Shown one piece after another: positions 44,465 through 53,206 of a stretch of DNA of 64,000 bases. The notes beneath the pieces are model-generated. The model was given only the letters and a program-made list of their open reading frames with translations. It did no database searches and had not been told where the DNA came from. Numbering within the stretch: position 1 is the first letter of the stretch; each line of letters starts with the position of its first letter. Source of the stretch: Chryseobacterium endalhagicum (lineage in GTDB: Bacteria > Bacteroidota > Bacteroidia > Flavobacteriales > Weeksellaceae); the NCBI RefSeq assembly GCF_016745235.1, contig NZ_JAELVM010000003.1, forward strand, positions 558,001 through 622,000, written 5' to 3'. Made by a program: the position numbers and the translations under genes.

Positions 44465-46834
44465 TTATTCCAGATTTTTAAGGAGTATCCATCCTGTTTT
44501 CACTGCAGTCTGTTTACTGGCCGGATCCTCATAGGTCACCTGATACCAGTAAGAAGCGGTAGGCAGACGTTTTCCCTGGAAGAAACCATCCCAGTAAGGT
44601 CTTGTTTTCCCGGCTTTGAAAACTTCTCTTCCGTAGCGGTCAAATACAAAGCCTTTGAAGTCTTTGTAGCCGCTTACTCCACTGAAGTCGATGATATCAT
44701 TTACTTTGTCTCCGTTAGGTGTGATCACATTTTTCATCACAAATGTAAAGTATTCCAGGAAGCCTTCACAGCTTGTATTTTTCACTTTCACACGGATTGA
44801 GATAACGGTGTTTTTAGGAACATTGGTAAATATATTGGATGTCTGCCAGGTATAGCCGTTATCCACCGAATACTCCAATGGTCCGTTACTAGGATTGCTG
44901 GCTGTAAGAATCATGGTTCCCGTTCCGTTTTCACTATACTCTACTTTTATGATCTGAGGAACTACAGCACGGATTACCTGAGTTTTGAAATCCTGGGAAC
45001 ATACTCCATTGGATATGGTCACCGTATATTCACCCGGTGTGTCTACTGTAATGGCCTGGGTAGTTTCTCCCGTGTTCCATTCATAAGTATAACCCGGACC
45101 GGAACCTGCATCTAAAAGAATGGTATCTCCCACGCAGATCTGTCCGCCTTTCAATGAAGATACAATAGCCGGTACGACATCAATCGTAATGGTAGCCGGC
45201 TGAAGAGATTTACATCCCTGTGCCCCGATAGCATATACAGTGTACGTAGTGGTCTGTGTAGGGCTTACGGTTCTTACGCCTGCAGTAGAGGAAATATCAC
45301 CCCACTGATAAGTTACTCCGTTGATTGCTGTTAATACCAGAGATTCTCCGGCACATATTCTCAGCCTCGGGGCACTTACCTGTGCGATAGGTGTTTCTTC
45401 TCTTCTCAGGGTTAATGTAGTCATTTTGCTGCAGAAAGCTCCGTTTGAAACCACTACATAAATGATCTGTCCATCCGTCCCGTTATAATTGGTAAGGTTG
45501 GTAATAAAGTTATTATTCTGAGCCTGTGCATCAGCCTGGTTGGCATAAAAACGGAATACCGCCCCTGCCGTTGTACTGATCTGTGGTTTTGAATCTTCCA
45601 GATTGAATGTGCTCTGGGTAGGCGTTGCACATAGCTTTAAAGTTGCACTTTGCACAGTTGGTGAGGTTCCGCCTACAATGGTAATACTTGCTTTCTGGCA
45701 TTCCGTTCCGCCTACAAAAGTTTTCACTTCGTATACTCCCGGTGAAGTAGCAATGTATATGGCACTGGTTGCATTGGGAATCAAAACACCGTTTTTGTAC
45801 CATTTGTAAGTCATTCCCGGAACGGCACTTACCTGTGCTTTTAAAACCTGCGGGGTATTATCACACATATTGATGCTGTCTCCAAGCGGATTTCCGTTGT
45901 TGTCTACAATAGTCATCCCAATGTCAAAAGATCCTCCCTGCAGAAATACAGCAGAGTCATAACGCTGGTCCGAAGCATCCGCAAGCACCAGTTTGAAATG
46001 ATAGGTCTGTCCTGGAATTACCGTTGCAATCGCTGTAAGAGGAACTGTTCTTCCGATGAAATTAGTTTCAATATTCGTAGTGTTCAGTCCTCCGAAATAC
46101 TGTTCGTTAACAACATCATCGTCACATCCTACTCCCAGCGGAATAATATTGGTCACACTTACAGGTCCCGCTCCCCCTGGCAAAACAGCCAGATTGGTAT
46201 AAGTAGGGTCACCTGCTTTTTTCAGAAGAAGGGCAAAACTGTCCGCAAAATTACCGCACGGAAATCCACTGGTATACTCTTCTGATGCAAATAAATAATT
46301 AAATTTCACCTGATTACTGTTCGGAACAAAGTCAAATTCCACGGCTACTACATCCTTGAGAATAACCGGAGGATTCACTGCTGCAACCAGATCCGGATCG
46401 TCAACTCCTGAATTCGGAACCTGATCCGAGAGTTCCCCGGGTCCTTCAAATGCATTTCCGGCTCTTCTGGCTTTACCAGCTGCCAGTACAATTCCATCGG
46501 TGAAAGGGAAATTGGTCGTTCCTTTATGAAAATACCCCCATGCTCTGTCTGCATCCGTAACCGGCTGGTTAGGCGTAACGGTCACGTTACTTACATTGGG
46601 GGCCGCACATACCGAACCTCCCGATATCAGCACATTCTTCACAAGCTGCTCAATCGTATACAGAGATTGAGGATAAGTAGGTACGTTCACGTCTATAAAC
46701 ACTCCGGCCTTCATGGTAGCCTGACCCGCTTTCTTCGGAGGTGATTTCTTCCTGATATTCTGAGAAAATACTGTTGCAGAGGTTAACAGTAATGTCAGAA
46801 CTAAAAAGTAATTGTTCAATCTATAACCTAACAT
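44465..46834 (-). CDS. Choice-of-anchor L surface protein with type B T9SS signal (789 aa)
   Basis: The frame is open to 46900, but the ATG at 46834 (MLGYRLNNYFLVLTLLL) gives a proper signal peptide ending VFSQ and lies after the -7 element at 46861-46868, so it is preferred. Then come a choice-of-anchor L domain, Ig-like modules (CDNTPQVLKAQV, CAGESLVLTAINGVTYQW, CVGDTILLDAGSGPGYTYEW) and a type B T9SS domain ending GWILLKNLE. First gene of the three-gene array. Confidence 0.9.
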   Translation of the reverse strand: MLGYRLNNYFLVLTLLLTSATVFSQNIRKKSPPKKAGQATMKAGVFIDVNVPTYPQSLYTIEQLVKNVLISGGSVCAAPNVSNVTVTPNQPVTDADRAWGYFHKGTTNFPFTDGIVLAAGKARRAGNAFEGPGELSDQVPNSGVDDPDLVAAVNPPVILKDVVAVEFDFVPNSNQVKFNYLFASEEYTSGFPCGNFADSFALLLKKAGDPTYTNLAVLPGGAGPVSVTNIIPLGVGCDDDVVNEQYFGGLNTTNIETNFIGRTVPLTAIATVIPGQTYHFKLVLADASDQRYDSAVFLQGGSFDIGMTIVDNNGNPLGDSINMCDNTPQVLKAQVSAVPGMTYKWYKNGVLIPNATSAIYIATSPGVYEVKTFVGGTECQKASITIVGGTSPTVQSATLKLCATPTQSTFNLEDSKPQISTTAGAVFRFYANQADAQAQNNNFITNLTNYNGTDGQIIYVVVSNGAFCSKMTTLTLRREETPIAQVSAPRLRICAGESLVLTAINGVTYQWGDISSTAGVRTVSPTQTTTYTVYAIGAQGCKSLQPATITIDVVPAIVSSLKGGQICVGDTILLDAGSGPGYTYEWNTGETTQAITVDTPGEYTVTISNGVCSQDFKTQVIRAVVPQIIKVEYSENGTGTMILTASNPSNGPLEYSVDNGYTWQTSNIFTNVPKNTVISIRVKVKNTSCEGFLEYFTFVMKNVITPNGDKVNDIIDFSGVSGYKDFKGFVFDRYGREVFKAGKTRPYWDGFFQGKRLPTASYWYQVTYEDPASKQTAVKTGWILLKNLE

Positions 46835-46860
46835 TTTTATTATTGTTTGTTCAAATGTAG

Positions 46861-46868
46861 CAAAAATA
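46861..46868 (-). promoter_or_regulatory. -7 element of the first anchor-L gene
   Basis: TATTTTTG on the minus strand, about 27 bases before the chosen ATG; it rules out the longer reading frame. The 1201-aa gene has the same TATTTTTG ahead of its ATG (about 44310). Confidence 0.6.
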
Positions 46869-46995
46869 TCCATAAAATAAACTTTTTTTAGCACAAACAA
46901 TATAATTCACCACCTGTATTATCAATAAATCTATTTTATAATTACATATTCCACAAAAATAGTAGGATTAAATTTTGAATTCAAAAATCATATAA

Positions 46996-47032
46996 AAAAA
47001 ATCAGACCTGAATTTGTAAAGGTCTGATTTTG
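46996..47032 (-). terminator. Terminator of the DUF1003 operon
   Basis: AAATCAGACCT / AGGTCTGATTT with a 10-base loop and T run, some 150 bases after the DUF1003 stop and beyond a family C repeat. Confidence 0.75.
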
Positions 47033-47040
47033 TATATACT

Positions 47041-47135
47041 GGTCAGGAAGTTTGAAGCTTGAAGACGGAAGCTATTGAAGTCTAAATATAACTTCCATCC
47101 TTTTAATCTTAACTTCTTATCCCAAAATCAGGTTA
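47041..47135 (+). repeat. Dispersed intergenic repeat, family C, full-length copy
   Basis: GGAAGCTATTGAAGTCTAAA core, then TTTTAATCTTAACTTCTTAT and CCCAAAATCAGGTTA, the same block order as at 5610-5736. Confidence 0.65.
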
Positions 47136-47181
47136 TTTGCTAAGATTCTTATTGAATAATTTAGGTGGAGATCATTCATTA

Positions 47182-47730
47182 TTATTTTTTCAATTGATCG
47201 ATCTCATTCTGAAGCTGGCTGATAATATCTTTCAAAGCTTTTATTTCATTTTTATTGGAGTTCACATTGCTTTTGAGGATAACGTTCTTAGCGCGTTCAT
47301 TATGGTCTTCATCATCCTCATCCTCGTTGATCTCCTCAATATCTTCCTGAATGTCCTCAATATCTTCGTTGATCTCTTCGATATCCTCGCTGATCTCTTC
47401 AATGTCTTCACTGATCTCCTCAATATCTTCCTGGATGTCTTCAATATCTTCGCTGATCTCTTCGATATCTTCCTGGATATCCTCAATTTTCTCGTGACTC
47501 TTATTTACGGACATCTGGATGAAAATAGCCAGATAGATCGCCTCCAGAGAAACCACCGTGGTAAGGATCAGCAGCATTTTATCAAACTCAACAAGATTGA
47601 GCATCGGCAGAAGAAACGATGTGATAAAAAATAACGTATGAACGATAAGTGACGGAATAGAACCTACCCACCACGTAATGCCGTTCGCAATTTTTTCTAA
47701 AACTTCTGTTTTTTCTTTGTCTTTTTTCAT
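47182..47730 (-). CDS. DUF1003 membrane protein with eight acidic coiled-coil heptads
   Basis: 182 residues. Two membrane helices (about 27-45 and 52-73; ANGITWWVGSIPSLIVH and LTTVVSLEAIYLAIFIQMS are the DUF1003 marks), then eight consecutive seven-residue units of the type IEDIQED / IEEISED / IEEINED (82-137), an acidic run and a second coiled coil (NEIKALKDIISQLQNEIDQLKK). DUF1003 function is unknown. The heptads have Ile at both core positions and almost only acidic side chains outside. It ends the leftward run from the CPBP gene, 12 bases after TIGR02757. Confidence 0.88.
   Translation of the reverse strand: MKKDKEKTEVLEKIANGITWWVGSIPSLIVHTLFFITSFLLPMLNLVEFDKMLLILTTVVSLEAIYLAIFIQMSVNKSHEKIEDIQEDIEEISEDIEDIQEDIEEISEDIEEISEDIEEINEDIEDIQEDIEEINEDEDDEDHNERAKNVILKSNVNSNKNEIKALKDIISQLQNEIDQLKK
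47320..47487 (-). repeat. 21-base coding repeat, eight units
   Basis: 168 bases encode the eight IExIxED heptads of the DUF1003 protein. Units vary at a few codons, so the array is an old or slippage-prone tandem repeat. Confidence 0.85.
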
Positions 47731-47742
47731 CGTTTTCTGATA

Positions 47743-48513
47743 TTATAAGAGTTCTTTGGTTACTCCAAGTCCAAAAAGAGCAAAATCATACTTAGCCGGA
47801 TCTTTGTCATCAAATTGTCTGATGGCTATATCCAGTTCTTCCACCGTTTTCCAGTCATTCTGCGTTCTGAAAACCAAACCGAGTTTTCTCGAAATATTTC
47901 CGGTATGCACATCCAATGGAATAGAGAGGTTTTTCTGATCTATGTTTTCCCATATTCCAAAATCTACGCCATGCCTGTCTTTCCGAACCATCCAACGCAA
48001 AAACATAATGATTCTTTTGGAGGAAGAATTTTTGTACGGTGAACTTATATGCTTATGGCTTCTATGTTTTTCCTGATTCAGAAAGCTGTTTCTGAACCTT
48101 TCGATCGCATGGAAAAAATTAGTTTCACCATCATTGACTATGAATAAATTTTCCAGACTTTCGTTTTCTTTATAAATCTTATTGAACTGTCTGATGAAGT
48201 AAGCAAAATCTTGACCGTTAAAAGTTCTGTGAATACTTTTATCATTAAGGATTTCCAGGTCTTTTTCAGAATGATTCACTACAAAATCATACGGAGAATT
48301 TCCCATGATATCGAGCATTTTATCGGCGGATCTGATGATAGACTTCCGGTTTCCCCAGGAAATAGTGGCGGCCAGAAAACCTGCAATTTCTATATCCTGC
48401 TTTAAAGAAAAACGGTGCGGAATCTGTATCGGGTCATCCTGAATAAAATCGGGACTGTTGTACTGATCTGCCTTTTCGTTCAAAAAGCTTTTTAATTCTT
48501 CAAAATTAAGCAT
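47743..48513 (-). CDS. TIGR02757 (DUF2400) family protein
   Basis: 256 residues. Recognised from GFLAATISWGNRKSIIRSADKMLDIMG, the stretch SSPYKNSSSKRIIMFLRWMVRKD and IPLDVHTGNISRKLGL...DPAKYDFALFGLG. The last motif recalls the end of HhH-GPD DNA glycosylases, but no enzyme activity is known for this family. It begins 7 bases after rnz ends and is probably co-transcribed. Confidence 0.9.
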   Translation of the reverse strand: MLNFEELKSFLNEKADQYNSPDFIQDDPIQIPHRFSLKQDIEIAGFLAATISWGNRKSIIRSADKMLDIMGNSPYDFVVNHSEKDLEILNDKSIHRTFNGQDFAYFIRQFNKIYKENESLENLFIVNDGETNFFHAIERFRNSFLNQEKHRSHKHISSPYKNSSSKRIIMFLRWMVRKDRHGVDFGIWENIDQKNLSIPLDVHTGNISRKLGLVFRTQNDWKTVEELDIAIRQFDDKDPAKYDFALFGLGVTKELL

Positions 48514-48520
48514 ACAGGTT

Positions 48521-49435
48521 TTAAATTTTTACGCTTTCCAAAGCTTTGGGAAGGAAGGTATTCGGGAAAACGGTTCTGGCTTCATCGGTAAATACGGTCA
48601 GGTCTCCATATCTGTTGGAAAAATGTCCCAGGATCAGCTTCCCCACTTCTGCTTTCTGCGCGATCATTGCCGCTTCAAGAGCAGTTGAATGACCTGTATA
48701 ATCTGCCATTTCTTTCAGATCGTGAAGGAATGTAGATTCATGGTAAAGAACGGTGACATTTTTAATGATCGGAAGTACCGTTTCAAGGTAGCGGGTATCA
48801 CTGCAGAAGGCGTAGGAAACAGGAGGTGCCGGATCCACCGTCAGTATTTCATTTTTAAGGACGTAACCATCGCTCAGAACCACATCTTTTCCGGCTTTTA
48901 TATTATGATAATCGCAGGTTTCTATTTCGCTGTATTTGGCGATTTCCTTCATATTCAGGTGTCTGTCTTTCGGTTTTTCTTTAAAAAGATACCCGTTACA
49001 GTATATCCTGTGGTCCAAAGGAATGGTATAGACTTCTACCCTGCTGTCTTCGTATATTTTTTCGGAATAATCTTTGTCCAGCTCGTGATAAATAACATCA
49101 AAGCCACGGTGTGTTTCTGTAATGGTAAAAATGGTTTCCAGCATTTTTTTAATGCCTTTGGGACCGTAAACATGCAGAGGATTGTCTCTTCCAAGCAGAC
49201 GGAAAGAGGCAATGAGCCCCGGCAAACCAAAACAGTGATCGCCGTGAAGATGCGAAATAAAGATATGATTGATCTTTGAAAATCTCGCTTTTGCTTTCCT
49301 CAGCTGTACCTGGGTTCCTTCTCCGCAATCGATCAGGAAATGTCTTTCTTCTATTTCCAGCAGCTGGGCTGTAGGTGAAGAATTGATGGTCGGAATAGCT
49401 GAATTAAAGCCTAATATCGTTAAATAAGTACTCAA
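48521..49435 (-). CDS. rnz: Ribonuclease Z (tRNA 3' processing)
   Basis: 304 residues, the short RNase Z form. Metallo-beta-lactamase motif HLHGDH (62-67), FLIDCGEGTQVQLRK, CSDTRYLE, HESTF and GHSTALEAA with the late HFSNRYGD motif are all present. It cuts tRNA precursors 3' of the discriminator base. Middle gene of a tight leftward run. Confidence 0.97.
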   Translation of the reverse strand: MSTYLTILGFNSAIPTINSSPTAQLLEIEERHFLIDCGEGTQVQLRKAKARFSKINHIFISHLHGDHCFGLPGLIASFRLLGRDNPLHVYGPKGIKKMLETIFTITETHRGFDVIYHELDKDYSEKIYEDSRVEVYTIPLDHRIYCNGYLFKEKPKDRHLNMKEIAKYSEIETCDYHNIKAGKDVVLSDGYVLKNEILTVDPAPPVSYAFCSDTRYLETVLPIIKNVTVLYHESTFLHDLKEMADYTGHSTALEAAMIAQKAEVGKLILGHFSNRYGDLTVFTDEARTVFPNTFLPKALESVKI

Positions 49436-49490
49436 ATCAATAGTTTATTATAACAAATGTACGACAGAAAATCTAAACATCGGTTTAGAA

Positions 49491-50066
49491 TCAGTCTTTT
49501 ACTTTCAGGAAATCCAGGAACAGATCCAAAGCCTGTTTTCTGTGGCTGATGCTGTTCTTATCTTCGGGGTTCATTTCTGCAAAAGTCCTGTCATATCCTT
49601 CAGGAACGAAGATAGGATCATATCCGAATCCTTTGTGTCCTTTATTTTCGGTTAATAAATTCCCATGGGCTCTGCCTTCAAAATAACGGGCTCCATTTTC
49701 ATCATAATAGCATAAAATCGTGATGAAATAGGCTTTTCTGTTCTCTTCGCCTTCCAGTTCGGTTAAAACCTTTTCAATATTTTTAGCAAAATCATGATCT
49801 CCTGCATAACGTGCGGAAAAAATCCCCGGTCGGCCGTCCAGAGCTTCTACAGCAAGCCCGCTGTCGTCTCCTAAACTTGGAACTCCGGTTTTTTCAAAGC
49901 AGTATTTGGCTTTAATCAGAGCATTGGCATTAAAGGAATCACCGTCTTCTACAATTTCTTCGTGAATGTTGTAATCGGTAAGACTTTTTACGGTAAATTC
50001 ATTTCCCAGAATCTGCTGGATCTCTTCTTTTTTGTGAACGTTATGTGTAGCTACTAATAATTCCAT
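49491..50066 (-). CDS. rdgB: Non-canonical purine NTP pyrophosphatase (RdgB/HAM1)
   Basis: 191 residues. ATHNVHKKEEI, GDDSGLAVEALDGRPGIFSARYAG, GFGYDPIFVPEGYDRTFAEM and SHRKQAL are the ITPase family marks. It removes dITP and XTP from nucleotide pools. Gaps of 74 and 55 bases to its neighbours fit a loose operon. Confidence 0.97.
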   Translation of the reverse strand: MELLVATHNVHKKEEIQQILGNEFTVKSLTDYNIHEEIVEDGDSFNANALIKAKYCFEKTGVPSLGDDSGLAVEALDGRPGIFSARYAGDHDFAKNIEKVLTELEGEENRKAYFITILCYYDENGARYFEGRAHGNLLTENKGHKGFGYDPIFVPEGYDRTFAEMNPEDKNSISHRKQALDLFLDFLKVKD

Positions 50067-50140
50067 AATCTATTATTCATTTGATACAATTGGTTTCTCC
50101 CAGGCATCTGGTTATCATTAATTGTATATTCTATTCTTTA

Positions 50141-50971
50141 CTATATTTCGGCGTAATGTACTTTATTCTTTTTTGTGAAAAGATAATAAAACAGGGAAAA
50201 AAGCACAATTCCCACAGCCAGAATGACCCATTCTGAAATTTTAAATGCATCAGCAAAGCTTTCACTTTTGGTATAAGTGACCAGCAATGAAGAACACAGG
50301 TTATTGAATCCATGCAGCAACATCGGCAGCAACAGGGATTTTGTTTTATAATACACCATCCCAAGCACGCATCCCAGCAATACCGCTCCTACGAACTGCC
50401 ACGGATTTCCATGAACCAATCCAAAAATTACAGAGGCGTAAAAAATAGCTCTTCTTGGATCTACTCCTTTATTGATCAATCCTTTCTGGATAATTCCCCT
50501 GAAAATAATTTCTTCAAAAACAGGAGCCATGATCACTGTCATAATAATCATAATGACCGGTTCAAAGGTAAGCTGCTCCATCAGCTGTGAGAAATAATCA
50601 TAGTATTTACCCCAGAAAGGTCCTGTTGTGGGAATAAGCGATGTGATAAACTCTGAGATGAACATCATCCCGATCATCATGGGAAATATCAGGAGATAGG
50701 TATAAAAATTGGTAGGTGAAAAATTGAAATTCAGTTTTTTACCGGTTGAAGGTCTGACGATGAAAAAATCAAAAAAAGCAATAGCAGTAAGGAATCCGGC
50801 GGCATTGGTCACCATCAGGAACCAGTCTTTCAGTTCCAGATTTTCCCGGAAAGCTATTTTCCAGAAACTGCCGAAAAAGGAAACAGCCATTGTTCCTATA
50901 AATAATCCTGCCAGCAGCACAAGACCTCCGATCCATGTGAACGTAAACTTCGGATACCTGCTATTTTCCAT
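50141..50971 (-). CDS. CPBP-family intramembrane glutamic protease
   Basis: 276 residues from MENSRYPKF. About seven membrane helices with the CPBP/ABI motifs FEEIIFRG (152-159), FGLVHGN (His187) and LHGFNN (His220). Such proteins cleave or process membrane substrates; the target is unknown. A longer frame begins with TTG at 51028, but that codon is part of the -33 promoter element, so the ATG at 50971 is taken. Confidence 0.9.
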   Translation of the reverse strand: MENSRYPKFTFTWIGGLVLLAGLFIGTMAVSFFGSFWKIAFRENLELKDWFLMVTNAAGFLTAIAFFDFFIVRPSTGKKLNFNFSPTNFYTYLLIFPMMIGMMFISEFITSLIPTTGPFWGKYYDYFSQLMEQLTFEPVIMIIMTVIMAPVFEEIIFRGIIQKGLINKGVDPRRAIFYASVIFGLVHGNPWQFVGAVLLGCVLGMVYYKTKSLLLPMLLHGFNNLCSSLLVTYTKSESFADAFKISEWVILAVGIVLFSLFYYLFTKKNKVHYAEI

Positions 50972-50997
50972 ACTTTTCTTTGTGAAATTTATAAAAA

Positions 50998-51028
50998 CAA
51001 AGGTAATTTTTTTGAAAACCCGAAGCAA
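50998..51028 (-). promoter_or_regulatory. Promoter of the CPBP operon
   Basis: Minus-strand TTG (51026-51028), 20 bases, TACCTTTG (51005 down to 50998), about 27 bases before the ATG. Confidence 0.7.
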
Positions 51029-51040
51029 CTAAAAAAGGAA

Positions 51041-51475
51041 CTTGTTTTGGGGTGTGAGGTGCGGGATACGAGTTACGCGGGTTTCGAAGGTTCCGAGTTG
51101 CTGGTTGCTCGTTTTGAGTTCCGGGATTCGGGATTCGGGGTGTGGGTATATGTATGGGAGCCGGTGGCTTCGAGAACCTCAGCCGCCGGGTATTTGTCGC
51201 TTATTGAATGTTTTCGGATTTATATGATGCTGCAACCGCACTACTGGTGGCTTCGAGGGCCTCTGCCACCAGATAGTTGTCGTTCATTCAAGATTTCTGA
51301 ATTTAGATCTTCAGCTTCAAAACTCTAAAACTCTCCAACCCTCCAACTCAAAATCCCGCATCCCGAAACTCACCCACACTCCTACACTAAAAACCCGCAT
51401 CCCGAAACCCGAAATCCCGAAACCCGCAACTCTAAAACCCTCCCACACTCCAACTCAAACTCTCCTCTACAACTT
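51041..51475. repeat. Symmetric composite element between divergent promoters: G-rich tract, two REP-like stem-loops, C-rich tract
   Basis: Left tract 51041-51160 (GGGATTCGGG-type words), stem-loop copy 4 at 51161-51189 (CCGGTGGCT / AGCCGCCGG, loop TCGAGAACCTC), copy 5 at 51244-51272 (CTGGTGGC / GCCACCAG, loop including TCGAGGGCCTC), and right tract 51310-51475 (CCCGAAACCCGC-type words). The tracts face the CPBP promoter on one side and the prfC promoter on the other. It fills nearly the whole gap between these genes. Confidence 0.75.
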
Positions 51476-51489
51476 ATTCCGCCAAATTA

Positions 51490-51520
51490 TTTGAAACCTC
51501 ATAAAAATTCCCGATTTTTG
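51490..51520 (+). promoter_or_regulatory. prfC promoter
   Basis: TTTG (51490-51493), 19 bases, GATTTTTG (51513-51520, one mismatch to TAnnTTTG), 17 bases before the ATG. Confidence 0.6.
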
Positions 51521-51537
51521 CAACTTCAAAATACACT

Positions 51538-53133
51538 ATGTCAGACTTAATCAAAGAAATACAAAAAAGAAAGACTTTCGGGATCATTTCCCACCCGGAT
51601 GCCGGAAAAACAACCCTTACGGAAAAATTACTTCTTTTCGGGGGTGCTATTCAGGAAGCCGGAGCGGTAAAGTCGAATAAAATAAAAAAAGGAGCTACCT
51701 CCGACTTTATGGAAATCGAGAGACAGAGAGGGATCTCTGTGGCGACTTCCGTATTGGCTTTTGAATATAAAGACCACAAAATCAACATCCTTGACACACC
51801 CGGTCACAAGGATTTCGCTGAAGATACTTACCGTACTTTAACTGCTGTAGATTCCGTAATCGTTGTGATTGATGTAGCCAAAGGGGTTGAGGAACAAACT
51901 GAGAAACTGGTTAAGGTCTGCAGAATGAGAAACATTCCGATGCTGGTTTTCATCAATAAGCTTGACCGTGAGGGTAAGGATGCTTTTGATCTTCTGGATG
52001 AGGTGGAACAGAAATTAGGACTGAGAGTGGTTCCATTATCTATTCCGATTGGAATGGGAAGTGACTTCCAGGGAATTTATAATATCTGGGAAAACAATAT
52101 CCAGCTGTTTTTGGAAGAAAAGAAACAGAAAGTGGGCGATACTGTTAAGTTTGATGACATCAATGATCCATCTATCGATGAGGTGATCGGAGAAAAAGCA
52201 GCGCAGAATCTTAGAGATGAACTGGAACTTGTACAGTCTGTTTATCCTGAATTCAGCCGTGACGATTATATGTCCGGAGACCTGCAGCCTGTTTTCTTCG
52301 GATCTGCTTTAAATAATTTTGGGGTTCGTGAATTATTGGATGCATTTATTGAAATTGCGCCTATGCCTCAGCCTAAGGAAAGTGATACGCGTCTTGTAAA
52401 ACCTGAGGAAAGTAATTTCACGGGATTTGTTTTCAAGATCCACGCCAATATGGATCCTAAGCACAGAGACAGACTTGCTTTCGTAAAAATTGTTTCCGGA
52501 ACATTTAAAAGGAATGAAAATTATCTGCTGGTAAGAGAAGGCAAGAAGATGAAATTCTCTTCTCCGAATGCATTCTTTGCTGATAAAAAAGAAATTGTAG
52601 ACGAGAGTTTCCCCGGAGACATCGTTGGCCTTCATGATACCGGAAGTTTCAGGATCGGAGATACGCTGACAGGAGGTGAAAAACTGAGCTTCAAAGGAGT
52701 TCCAAGTTTCTCTCCGGAGCATTTCCGTTATATCAACAACAATGATCCGCTTAAAGCCAAACAGCTTGCGAAAGGGATTGATCAGCTGATGGATGAAGGG
52801 GTTGCCCAGTTATTTACCCTTGAAATGAACAACAGAAAAATCATTGGAACCGTTGGAGCCCTTCAGTATGAGGTGATCCAGTACCGTCTGGAGCATGAGT
52901 ATGGGGCAAAATGTACTTACGAACCTTTATCCATGCATAAAGCATGCTGGGTGGAAGCTGATGAAAAGTCTGAGGAATTCAAAGAATTTGCCAGATTAAA
53001 GCAGCGTTTCCTGGCAAGGGATAAGTACAATCAACTGGTATTCCTTGCAGATTCTTCGTTTACCATTCATATGACACAGGAGAAATTCCCGAATGTAAAA
53101 CTGCATTTTATCAGTGAATTCAGTAATGACTAA
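51538..53133 (+). CDS. prfC: Peptide chain release factor 3
   Basis: 531 residues, normal for RF3. GTPase motifs SHPDAGKTTLTEK (18-30), DTPGHKDFAEDTYRTL and NKLDREG are present, and the RF3-specific GAVK/RGISVATSV region and C-terminal domain are complete. It is the GTPase that recycles RF1/RF2 after termination. Single gene. Confidence 0.97.
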   Translation: MSDLIKEIQKRKTFGIISHPDAGKTTLTEKLLLFGGAIQEAGAVKSNKIKKGATSDFMEIERQRGISVATSVLAFEYKDHKINILDTPGHKDFAEDTYRTLTAVDSVIVVIDVAKGVEEQTEKLVKVCRMRNIPMLVFINKLDREGKDAFDLLDEVEQKLGLRVVPLSIPIGMGSDFQGIYNIWENNIQLFLEEKKQKVGDTVKFDDINDPSIDEVIGEKAAQNLRDELELVQSVYPEFSRDDYMSGDLQPVFFGSALNNFGVRELLDAFIEIAPMPQPKESDTRLVKPEESNFTGFVFKIHANMDPKHRDRLAFVKIVSGTFKRNENYLLVREGKKMKFSSPNAFFADKKEIVDESFPGDIVGLHDTGSFRIGDTLTGGEKLSFKGVPSFSPEHFRYINNNDPLKAKQLAKGIDQLMDEGVAQLFTLEMNNRKIIGTVGALQYEVIQYRLEHEYGAKCTYEPLSMHKACWVEADEKSEEFKEFARLKQRFLARDKYNQLVFLADSSFTIHMTQEKFPNVKLHFISEFSND

Positions 53134-53152
53134 TATTACATTCAGTAAAAAT

Positions 53153-53190
53153 AAAACCCGTTCAATTTCGTATTGAACGGGTTCTTTTTT
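53153..53190. terminator. Terminator between convergent prfC and protease gene
   Basis: AACCCGTTCAA / TTGAACGGGTT with a 7-base loop, followed by a T run on the plus strand and by A-rich DNA on the other side. Confidence 0.9.
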
Positions 53191-53206
53191 TGTAATAAGA
53201 TCTATA

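Noticed and set aside
48689..49279. 196-residue frame opposite rnz
   Set aside because: Shadow of a fully motif-supported RNase Z gene; rich in Phe and Ile as expected for the antisense of AT-rich coding DNA.
50141..51028. Longer CPBP frame with TTG at 51028
   Set aside because: That TTG is the -33 element of the promoter; the ATG at 50971 follows the -7 element by 27 bases.
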